Assembly (NCBI GenBank): GCA_022539475.1
Contig: VCMS01000031.1
Coordinates: 62,001 to 126,000, forward strand
Length of the DNA stretch: 64,000 bases
Source of the DNA: Gracilaria domingensis
Lineage: Eukaryota; Rhodophyta; Florideophyceae; Gracilariales; Gracilariaceae
Direction: 5' to 3'
Part shown: one piece after another, positions 11,121-19,449 of the stretch
How the letters are laid out: every line of letters begins with the position of its first letter
Numbering within the stretch: position 1 is the stretch's first letter
Made by a program: the position numbers and the translations under genes
Notes under the pieces: generated by a model
Seen by the model: only the letters and a program-made list of their open reading frames with translations
Databases searched by the model: none
Told to the model about the DNA's origin: nothing

Positions 11121-11275
11121 TGCAAACGCGATCTGATTCGAGTCCAGAGCAGACAATTGCAAGTGGCTAGCTACGAATGCTCTGACGTGAGGCAGTCAAA
11201 TTTCTACAACAAAGTGATACTGACAAGCATTCTTTGGTTCATTCTCATGCAAACGCGATCTGATTCGAGTCCAGA
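11121..11275. repeat. 28-bp perfect direct repeat pair
   Basis: Identical 28-bp segments beginning TGCAAACGCGATCTGATTCG occur at 11121-11148 and 11248-11275, offset by 127 bp. Flanks differ. Confidence 0.75.
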
Positions 11276-12019
11276 CGATGCGTGCCATGAATTTCGTGAG
11301 CATCACAATTTAAACGGTGATCTGCAAGCATACTTTGTTTTTCATCAATTCTACACATTGCAAAGACAAAGAATGCCCCTGATTTTTCGTACCTTCTCAT
11401 ACATTTAAACTGGCCTGATGTCAATGTCTCCAAATGTGGCAAAGTCCTAAGGAAACGCACGATGCATCACCCAGTTTTGTTACGTACCTCTCTTTATATG
11501 CAAATGACAGATGGCTACACGTTTACTCCTGAGTCTCATTGGTGGCATGTCCTAAGAACGACATGCAATCACGCATTTTTGATGCTAATGCTCTCTTATG
11601 CAATGACAGTTTTTCAGCTTTTTTTATTTTATGTTGGTTTTTTTTTTTGAGAACTCGTAAAGCTACTCCATCTTAAATCAGGCCACACATATGGGCAAAA
11701 GCAGATATTTTTGCCATAAGACCACTTGGAGTGGAATAAGACTCGGTGGAAATAAACGTTTAGCCGTGACCGGGATACGTGACCAGAAGACAGTTTGGAG
11801 CCCTAACCGGTCGATAAGGAAATTCGACATGGAAAGACCAACAATGAATTGTTCAATGTGAGCCTTAGCAAGATAGTTTCAAAGGTCATATCTGAGCTCA
11901 CCTCAAGATATCACGATTGCTCTCACCCATGCTAAGCGACACTACTTCAACTATCTTCTGGAGCGGCACAGAGAGCTTCGGGAACGGCCTTCACATCTGG
12001 AGCACAGGTTATCGTCAGT

Positions 12020-13531
12020 ATGATTGCTCTCGGGTTCCTCGACCCAAATGTGTTCAACGTTCTGAAGTATCTTGTTATGTCGCTCACGATAAGCTTAGCC
12101 GCCGATATCCTTCTTGACACAATTTCGGGGTATGCCACTGCCAAAACACTTATACGCAGAGGATGGGCTCATCCCGAAGATTCTTCTCTTCGATTACGCT
12201 TCCGTCGCGGCGTAAGACTCCGACGGACTAACAGCGGTGTGACAGTATTTTTGGCGGTGATTTCTATCTCGATATTCGAAATGGCCCTGGAGTTCTCAAC
12301 TGGCGCCAAATCAATGTGGATTCGAAGAACTGATATTGTTCGAATTTCGAAACAAGCTTCAAACGTAAGCTCTCTGCTTCAGAGCGATCCAAACTACATT
12401 CTGAAAATGCGATATGCTTTGGAACGAGTGGAGAACACATGTTATAACGTGGACCAAAGTTGGTACTTCCCTGTCGTCTTCAATATGACTAACTCCACCG
12501 ACTTTCACGGGCTCGGAAAGGCAGCCTTGTGTCCTTCAAACTTTTCTGACGAGAATTACGTGGAAGACGATCTTCAAAGCTCAAGTTTTCTAGCACGTGA
12601 TGTTGCCGCTTTGAAAATTTGGAACGCCTCCGAACTTAGAGTCGGCCGCGACGCCTTCCAATCCGAGGAAACATTTCCCTTCAAGGAATTAAGTGACGTT
12701 CGAATTGGCCCGACGCAGAACTTTAGCTTTGTAGCCGTGAATTTTAACAGAACGTTTATGGTTGAAGGATCAAATAGGGCCCTCAGCGGAAAAAGCAAGA
12801 AGAAGAGACCTAGAGCACTTCATGTCGCCAATTACACCGTCGAAAGTGGATGGACTTTTGAATGTCTTGTGAAGGTGAAATGGAAGAAAAAAGAAGAAAG
12901 TGGAGTAGTAAAGGTTAAACAGGCATTCCCGGAAGTTTGTTTGGTACCTATTGCTGATGGTAGAGTGGTTTTGGCGTTGTTCGATGACGTGGAGAATGCG
13001 AAACAATTTCAGCTCATCATGTCGGTTGCATTAAGAAACGTTCGATCATTTCATGATTTGAATGTTCTTCGATACCTGCCATGGATGGTTGGAACAAACA
13101 ATGGACTTCATACGTATCGTGAAATAGGAATTCTGACTATCCTTTCTGGTCGCATGGTCGAGAAGATAAGCATAGATGGGTATCAAGACGTGAGAATCGA
13201 GGTTGGCAGTGAGAACATCACCGTACCAACTTTGACTGTGTGGGGAATTGTACTGCTTGTTGTGGGAACGATACTACTCGCCGTGGCAAAGGTTATTCTT
13301 AGCAGATCCAGAAGAAAGTTGAAATTCAAAGGCAACTTGGGAACGGCGCGAGGTGTAGCTGAACAATGGCTTGAGCGACGTGAGGAATTCGAAGATACTG
13401 AAAGAGGTAAAGGGCCAGTCGTCTTCGTTTTGGACGGTCATGACGAGACTTTTCCTGCTCCGCTGAGTGTAAGGAGAGCAAATGACTTAAGGAGGACGAT
13501 AGACGATTTTGCGCAAGGCAGGCCAGCATAG
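12020..13531 (+). CDS. Lineage-specific membrane glycoprotein
   Basis: A 503-residue intact frame. Hydrophobic segments are at about 12-36, 75-92 and 404-428. Between the last two lies a domain of about 300 residues with several N-glycosylation sequons (NMTN, NFSD, NASE, NFSF, NRTF, NYTV, NITV) and scattered cysteines, so it is probably lumenal or extracellular. The 75-residue tail after the last helix is basic and charged (SRSRRKLKF). No known family. The frame is open a little upstream without another ATG, so a short 5' exon is possible. It shares its general plan (helices around a sequon-rich domain) with the protein at 40236-41945, but clear homology is not visible by eye. Confidence 0.75.
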   Translation: MIALGFLDPNVFNVLKYLVMSLTISLAADILLDTISGYATAKTLIRRGWAHPEDSSLRLRFRRGVRLRRTNSGVTVFLAVISISIFEMALEFSTGAKSMWIRRTDIVRISKQASNVSSLLQSDPNYILKMRYALERVENTCYNVDQSWYFPVVFNMTNSTDFHGLGKAALCPSNFSDENYVEDDLQSSSFLARDVAALKIWNASELRVGRDAFQSEETFPFKELSDVRIGPTQNFSFVAVNFNRTFMVEGSNRALSGKSKKKRPRALHVANYTVESGWTFECLVKVKWKKKEESGVVKVKQAFPEVCLVPIADGRVVLALFDDVENAKQFQLIMSVALRNVRSFHDLNVLRYLPWMVGTNNGLHTYREIGILTILSGRMVEKISIDGYQDVRIEVGSENITVPTLTVWGIVLLVVGTILLAVAKVILSRSRRKLKFKGNLGTARGVAEQWLERREEFEDTERGKGPVVFVLDGHDETFPAPLSVRRANDLRRTIDDFAQGRPA

Positions 13532-13652
13532 ACTCAATTGCCTGGCCCCCTACGGTTTGTAAATGTTAAATAACGAAGCTTAAAGGTCAAAGGGAAAATC
13601 ATAGAAGCTTGCTTTTCTTGAAGGAGCAACAAAGGACCGCATGCATTGAAGT

Positions 13653-14381
13653 TTGACCGTTTGCCGGACGGGTTTGCAATGCGACAGCCACGTGCACGTG
13701 CATCCTTTCCCACACCATCCAAGGAACCGTTTCACCTTTATCCGCCACGGAGGCGCATCCGGAGCAAGACGAGCTCTGTTGCCGTCTGTGAAGGCCCTGG
13801 TGTCCGTTCTCAAAGAAGTCGACGAGCATCCGGCGTTATATCTGAACCAACTTGTGCTGCGAGACGCCATCCCGCGCTACGAGCACGTATGGATTCCTCT
13901 CCTGGCACAAGTGAAGCCTGAGCAGCGTTCGCGTCTTGTTCCGCCGCTCGGCGTCGAATGGGTATGGTTCTGCCACATGCTGTGCCCTACAAAATACGCC
14001 ACTGACTCCGGCGCCATGTGGCAGGCCATGCGTCGCGACTAGTCTGATGTTATTGTTGAGCACAAGCTCCTGCCACAGAAGAAGAGACTAGCTGGGAAGT
14101 TGGAGGCTGAAAGACTGTGGCGACAGATGTTTCCACATGAGCCCTTCGACAACACAGGTTTTATCAAGAACCACCTCCCACTTCAAGTGTCCCAAACAGA
14201 GGGGACAGACTTCACGAAGATTGGTTCCCCTGAGGAGCCTTCGCGCATCTCCTACGAGATCATAGCCGCTGCGGAACGGCAGATGGTCTTTCAGTATCAG
14301 GTTGGTGTTCACCGCAGTTGTTTAGGGATTACTTTACAGCGAGAGATAACTAGAGGCTTGAAGTGCAGCGCTGCACTTTAA
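13653..14381 (+). pseudogene. GRDP-like (DUF1399) gene remnant
   Basis: One frame holds the hallmark of the glycine-rich-domain protein (GRDP/DUF1399) family: VPPLGVEWVWFCHMLCPTKY, matching the family's PPLDVEWVWHCH-type core. The same frame continues in phase past a TAG at 14041-14043 with plausible protein (EHKLLPQKKRLAGKLEAERL, then ISYEIIAAAERQMVFQYQV). It loses similarity after YQV and stops at 14381, far short of family length. The in-frame stop and missing 3' half make it a decayed copy. A sequencing error at the TAG would not restore the missing part. Confidence 0.6.
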
Positions 14382-15753
14382 GCACAAGGCATAACGTATA
14401 TATCAATGGTATACATTAAATGAAGAATTTATTATAGAGTTCATTTCTAAGTATTTTGTTTTGTGTTCATGTAAACATAGAAAAAGAAATGTATCTCAGC
14501 TAATGTTTATGTGTTCAACTATCTGTAAAATACGTTACGTAATATTCAAATAAAGAAATGATCTTTGCCTAGTCTATAAAATTTTATTACTATCTTTCAT
14601 TAGAGAGAGTTTATGCTGAATGATTTAAAGAGCAGAGGAATGTGTTTACTATCTTTAAATCATATCTATGATAAGTGTAGAAAGAAAATTACGCCAGTTC
14701 TCATCGCTGTGGGCTGTAATAAAGTTACAGATATATCGAACGTCGTAAGTTGTTCGACACAGCAGACAAAAAGTTGATTCCCATTTCTTCAGGAACCCCT
14801 TCGGTCGTAATCGACGACTACGAGCACTAGTGTTTACACGCCCGCTCTAACAGCACATCTTTCTTAGCAAAAAGGGCTACAAGCCGTCACGTGTCGTTCG
14901 AAATGATCGTACGGTTTCGGAATCAGTTTGCTGATAGTTCTTGGTGAAATTTACAGGCCTGGAAATTCATGTCGGTGGATGGATGAAACAGGTATCTACA
15001 AGTGAAACGAACGCAAGCCTTTCTTGGCCGGTACACGTGGGTTGAAACGAGCCCAGTTCTTCCTCGTTCTAGGAGCAACTCAATGGTGAAAGAATGCGGC
15101 TGAGTTCATGACCTGCGCACGAGATGGGGTTGACGGGTGGCTGGGCATGAGAACGTGTTCAAGGAGGTCTGGCAGAATGGAAGAGAGCAAACTACATATA
15201 GCGTTATTTTTATACGAAACAGAGTGGCCACGTGGACACGGTTTGTCGCAACTCGCCGGCACAACTCGGCCGCCGGCTGCGGGATGGGCGGAGGTGTATT
15301 CGTCTTCCCAACGCACTCGGTCGTCGAGGAGATCTCCGCCGTCCCGTCATCCGCGTTGATCGCTTTCTTGGCTTTCACGATGCCCACGCACAGCTCGCGG
15401 AAGGAGAGATCGTCCGCCCATTGAAGATCGATGCCCCGCCGCACAAGCGTGCCTTCTGCGGTGCGCGCAACCGACGGCGCGCACCGCATGCGGCAGTGCA
15501 CCGTCGCCTACCCCGTTGCCACGGTCGGGCTGCAGCACCACGGATCCATCGGTGAGGAGCGAGAGTGCATTGTCACCACACCGAGTTGAGAGGCGCGGCA
15601 GCACGACATGGCGTCGAAGCGACCGCTCACGGAGAACGAAGCTGGTAGCGGAACGAGAAGCGGAGGCGGAGCGAGAAGCGGAGGCGGTTGCTTTGCAACT
15701 TTACCCGTATCATTGCTAACCAGATTCACAGATGTGGTCCTCCGAGTCGGCGG
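14382..15753. other. Intergenic, AT-rich then GC-rich
   Basis: 14.4-14.9 kb is AT-rich with no feature. At 15.1-15.6 kb the minus strand shows protein-like text split between two frames (LTDGSVVLQPDRGNG and WADDLSFRELCVGIVKAKKA), perhaps a decayed gene. It was not recognised and no full frame exists. Confidence 0.35.
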
Positions 15754-17226
15754 TTACACATTGCTGAACCCCTCGCGAAGTCGTGCCCTGCTGCCAATCA
15801 TTACGTTCGCCTTCCACTCGCCGTACGTCTCCGGCACGCCACGACGCGAAAAGTCTACTTCGTTGGGCCGTACTGGCTCCTCTATAGAAAGGATTGGTAA
15901 TTCGTGCTTTCGTGATTCGTCCAGCACGTTGTCAAACACGGCGCCGCCCTCACTATCAAGTGCCAACAGACGCATCCATTTTTTCGGCTTGGGCGTGACG
16001 AGCATCTCGCGTCCATCCAGCGCAAACGTGCTGGTGTAACCCGCTTCCAGCAGCTCGGACACTCTGAAGCGCCCGGGATAATCTGCTGAGCCTTTGTACT
16101 CCAAGCCCGTGAATGTGAGCCACTTGTCGTTGTAATGCGCCAAAGCGGCGGGCGTTGTTGCCGCTTCCAACCGTTCGCTCGGCGTCCCGTTCCCGTATTT
16201 CTTAACAAGCTCCTCGGCGTCGCCATTAATCCTGCGCTCGTCGGCGATCGAAACCGAAGGCGGAATGACGCGACTGCCCGGCGGGTTGGAGTACAAGGGC
16301 GGCATATGCTGCGCCGTTTGCAGCGGCAAGAGCGCGCGACTGTTGACGACGGCGCTGGCGACGGCGTAGCGCGCGCGGCCGTCCTGGTAGCCGGAATGGC
16401 GCACGCGCAGCAGGTAGTACAAGTTGCCGGCCGGCAGCACGCGCGGCGCCTGCGTGAGCGGCGGCTGGCAAAACGGAAGCACGGCGTGGTTGGCGTCGCG
16501 GATGATCTGCAGGCGGTCGAGGTCGTTGCTTGCCTCTGGCGGCACCAGGTTGAGCGCGGCCCACAGCGTGACCTCCGCGGCGGTGGCTTGGCGGCGCGTG
16601 AAGTCGCGCTGGTTCGGCCAGCCCTTGATGAGGTCCGTGAGCGGCGGCATGCGGACGTTGGGCTCGGGGGCGTGGCGCGTGACGACCTCGACGGTGTACA
16701 GCACAAAGCGCTGCTCGTTCTCCCGCACGACGTCGCGGCGCACGACGTGCAGGTAGCACGGACGGCGATGGTGCGTGAGCAGAAACATCTGCGCGGGGTC
16801 CTGGCGCAGCAGGTCGTTGACCACGGACAGGTCGGCCGGCGTGATGTTGGAGCCCTGCAAGCTTCGGTCGCCTTTTTGCCACACAAAGCCCTCGGGGTCG
16901 TTCCACGGCAGCGCGCTGCGGCTGGTGTAGTCCTGCGTGACGGTGAAGAGGCGCAGCATGACGCCGTGTCCCGGGTACGCGGCGGCGACGGCCGGCGGCG
17001 CGTCCGCGACGACGTGCGTGAAGGCGACGGTGGCGTCGCGCTCGCTGAAGTGCAGGCGCTCCGACACGCTGAGCGGCGCGGCGCGCTCGGCCAGCGCGAG
17101 GAGGAAGTCGGACACCTCGCGCGCGCTGGGCACACGCTCGATCACGGCGGGGCCGTGGCGGAGCCGCGCGGCCGACAGCCGCTGCAGCACGTGCGGCGCC
17201 ACGAGCGAGTGCAGTGGCTGCGCCAT
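15754..17226 (-). CDS. Unrecognised 490-residue protein
   Basis: An intact frame from an ATG at 17226. The protein is soluble in look, without signal peptide or membrane helix. Notable stretches are FTHVVADAPPAVAAAYPGHG, LLRLRV-like YYLLRVRHSGYQDGRARYAV, and a basic KPKKWMRLLAL near the C-terminus. No domain is recognised. The 5' two-thirds is strongly GC-rich at third positions and the 3' third much less so, a shift that could mark a fusion or a younger 3' end. The complementary strand is also open over much of this span, but only from composition; the minus frame has the better start, codon use and protein character. Confidence 0.7.
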   Translation of the reverse strand: MAQPLHSLVAPHVLQRLSAARLRHGPAVIERVPSAREVSDFLLALAERAAPLSVSERLHFSERDATVAFTHVVADAPPAVAAAYPGHGVMLRLFTVTQDYTSRSALPWNDPEGFVWQKGDRSLQGSNITPADLSVVNDLLRQDPAQMFLLTHHRRPCYLHVVRRDVVRENEQRFVLYTVEVVTRHAPEPNVRMPPLTDLIKGWPNQRDFTRRQATAAEVTLWAALNLVPPEASNDLDRLQIIRDANHAVLPFCQPPLTQAPRVLPAGNLYYLLRVRHSGYQDGRARYAVASAVVNSRALLPLQTAQHMPPLYSNPPGSRVIPPSVSIADERRINGDAEELVKKYGNGTPSERLEAATTPAALAHYNDKWLTFTGLEYKGSADYPGRFRVSELLEAGYTSTFALDGREMLVTPKPKKWMRLLALDSEGGAVFDNVLDESRKHELPILSIEEPVRPNEVDFSRRGVPETYGEWKANVMIGSRARLREGFSNV

Positions 17227-17229
17227 CGT

Positions 17230-17660
17230 AGGAAACGAGCTCGTGGTCTGTGTTAAAGGTTTTCGTAGTCTCTAAGGAGTGCAGTACCAAGCGGTGCCGC
17301 GCCTCGCGCTCGTTTCTGACGATGGCCGACCGCGCCGGCCGCCGGCGACGGCGCGCGCCGCATTTATATGGCAACTGCGACCTCGCGTGGACGTGATCGT
17401 ATCAGTCGCGCATGAACGCTTGTCGATGAGCTAGGGGCGATGAGCGGTGTAGCAAAGTGCGCAATAACGTAGAGCGGTCGCGAAAACCGAACGCGCGTGC
17501 GGCGAAAGCGAAGCAGGGGGCACGAAAGTCCCTCCCAAGCGGTTGCCGCCACGACGATTCCCGTCGGAGGACCGGTTGGAATCTTGATTAGATAGAAGCG
17601 CAGCAGCGCAGCGCGATATATATACATGTATATATATACGCGAGTTCAGTAGCGGTGGAA
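17230..17660. other. Upstream region of the minus-strand gene
   Basis: No gene seen. It holds an AT palindrome of about 22 bp (ATATATATACATGTATATAT, near 17615-17638), which could be a TATA-type element for transcription in either direction. Confidence 0.4.
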
Positions 17661-18072
17661 TTATCAGCCTCCAGCAGGGGAGGCTGATTATTCGAACCGA
17701 CACTCTGCCACGCAACGCTTTCGCCAGCTCCGTGGCGAAAGCGGGCGTGGCCGAAGTGCAGCCTCTCCTCGCAAGAGCGCGTTCTGTTTCTCTGTAGAAG
17801 CCAGAGAGAGCAGAGGAGTTCCTTATCTACTTCCTACTGTTGAGATCGATCGCTAGATCCGCACTGGTCCCGGAGTGGGACTAGGCAGAAACAGCACAGT
17901 CCGGTGTCGCGGCCCGCGGATGGGCTGTTCGGACGGACGTAGCTGAGACGCACAGTGGCGGCCCGCCGGTGGGCTGCATGTGCAACGCAACTTACGGCTC
18001 CTGCGGGGAGCTGCGTCGCGTTTGCGGACTTACGGCCCTGCGTAGGGCTGCGTCGCGCTCGGTCAAGGACCG
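17660..18072. ncRNA. Array of consecutive stem-loops, possible structured RNA
   Basis: At least eight local stem-loops follow one another: 17660-17691 (13-bp arms, one mismatch), 17716-17743 (11-bp perfect arms CGCTTTCGCCA), 17790-17806, 17867-17881 (GTCCC/GGGAC), 17911-17926 (GGCCC/GGGCT), 17960-17975, 17997-18011 (GCTCC/GGAGC), 18035-18048 (GCCCT/AGGGC) and 18060-18072 (CGGTC/GACCG). Stems 3 and 4 from the end share their flanks (ACTTACGG...TGCGTCGCG) but differ in the stem while keeping pairing. It may be a structured RNA, or the 5' region of a LINE whose 3' tail follows. No protein frame is evident. Confidence 0.35.
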
Positions 18073-18309
18073 TCGTAAAGCTGTCGTTTACTGAGTAGAT
18101 AGATTGAATACGATAGGATAGTTACCACTGGACTAAACAGGACTTCTACCGATTCAGATCTAAGTACTACTGCGCCGGCGGCGGCGGCGGCTAGCGCGAC
18201 CGTCGACAACGGCGCATCCAGCGCTTTAGCCGCCGTCGTCGAACACGGCGCAGGATGTCTGGAGTCCCCTCCATCCTTGACCCTCGACACCTACTCAACC
18301 TACTTGCCT

Positions 18310-18620
18310 AGGCGCTACATCTTCATCCGCTTCCTACCTTATTGGACGGACTGAACGGTGTATATGTGGCGCAAACGTCAAACGAGACGGGGAACATGTA
18401 ATTCTGCGCTGTCCGCTCACAAACGCCGCACGACGAGAAACGCTACCGTCAATGTCTGAAAGGCAAAAACTAAGCCTCCAGGAACTGATTAGGCAATACC
18501 CGCATAGCATGCTGGCCTTCTTGGAGAGACAAAAGTTTCTGTACGTGTAGAGAGTTTTGCGGTAATCTAGGCATTAGCGGTTGTTGTCCACATAAAGGAA
18601 GAAGAAGAAGATTTAAAAGG
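18310..18620 (+). mobile_element. 5'-truncated LINE 3' end
   Basis: One frame reads as the C-terminal end of a non-LTR retrotransposon polyprotein: ASYLIGRTERCICGANV, then GEHVILRCPL and LIRQYPHSMLAFLERQKF before a TAG at 18548-18550. The C-x-C...H-x4-C cluster and the following Pro...LAFL block match the end of the larger LINE at 19450-21939 (CSC...HYLLRC, WPEKVLAFL). A short 3' untranslated part ends in a (GAA)n run near 18598-18614. Only the last 80 or so codons remain. Confidence 0.55.
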
Positions 18621-19437
18621 CGTAGATTGCGAACCATTCACGTGCTGCTAACAGTTATCATAGAGAACAGTGTGTATATGGCTCCCAAGGGAATTGCATT
18701 TGCTGGCTGTCCTTAATGAACCGGGGCGAAAGGGTGGAAATGAAGTGGAAGTAGTAAAGGGGATGGTTGCGACTGTTTGTCCGTCAGAGACGAATGGCAA
18801 CACCGGTCGATTCTCCGTCTTTATATTAAGCACAGCACTTTAGATCGTCCCAGAGGACACAGTTGAAGCGAAAGGAAACCTTTGTATCAGGGGAGCTCAA
18901 CCGCAACTCTATACCTCAAATCCTCTAAGATAAAGCGCACATGTCGCTCTTAGTCTCTTACTTTTAAGCACCACAGATCTGAAGAGCAAGATCCTCGGCC
19001 ACGCGTTCGAGCGCAAGAACATCCAGGAAGTTATCAACCTCGAACACCAAGTTGGGGTCACCACCAGCAATGCGCAACAACTCCGCGTCGTCCGCGAAAC
19101 CAGCACCCACCACGCAGACACTTCCTCCAATTCTGCGGAACAGATCCGCCCTTTCAGCTGCAACAGAACCGATATTGCTCCTGCCGTCTCCTAGAAGAAC
19201 AATCTTTCCGGGCTCGGTGGGCCTGCGAGCAAGCTGAGAGAAGCATGCGTTGATTCCTCCCACGACGAAAGAGGCTCCACCGAGCTGTTGCTCAAAGTTG
19301 ACACGGAGATTGAAAGTTGCGGAATCCGGTGTGAGAGGGGTAATGGTACGGACGGAAGTGGAGTACTGCACGGCACCCAATTCAACAGTGTTATCCACTA
19401 CAACAGAGCTCACATCCAATACGAAATCCCTCTCGTT

Positions 19438-19449
19438 AACAAACTCTTC
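19438..19449. repeat. LINE target-site duplication, left
   Basis: AACAAACTCTTC, identical to 21940-21951, and present once at the matching site of the intact paralogue in only slightly different form. Confidence 0.85.

Larger units (their letters stand above)
8160..11990. other. Intergenic, AT-richer, palindrome and direct repeat only
   Basis: No convincing gene. Open frames of 60-210 codons (for example 9820-10464 minus and 11028-11408 plus) lack domains and credible starts. The region holds a 56-bp palindrome (10400-10455), a 28-bp direct repeat (11121 and 11248) and a small tandem TTTTTCATTAATG duplication near 8930-8960. Confidence 0.5.

Noticed and set aside
16135-17374. Long open frames on both strands overlapping the 490-residue gene
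   Set aside because: Composition shadows: Arg/Ala/Val-rich with no conserved motif, while the minus frame at 15754-17226 has a proper start and balanced composition.
17660-18300. LTR of a retrotransposon
   Set aside because: No paired terminal repeat, primer-binding site or LTR-type polymerase was found. The nearby coding trace is the C-terminus of a LINE.
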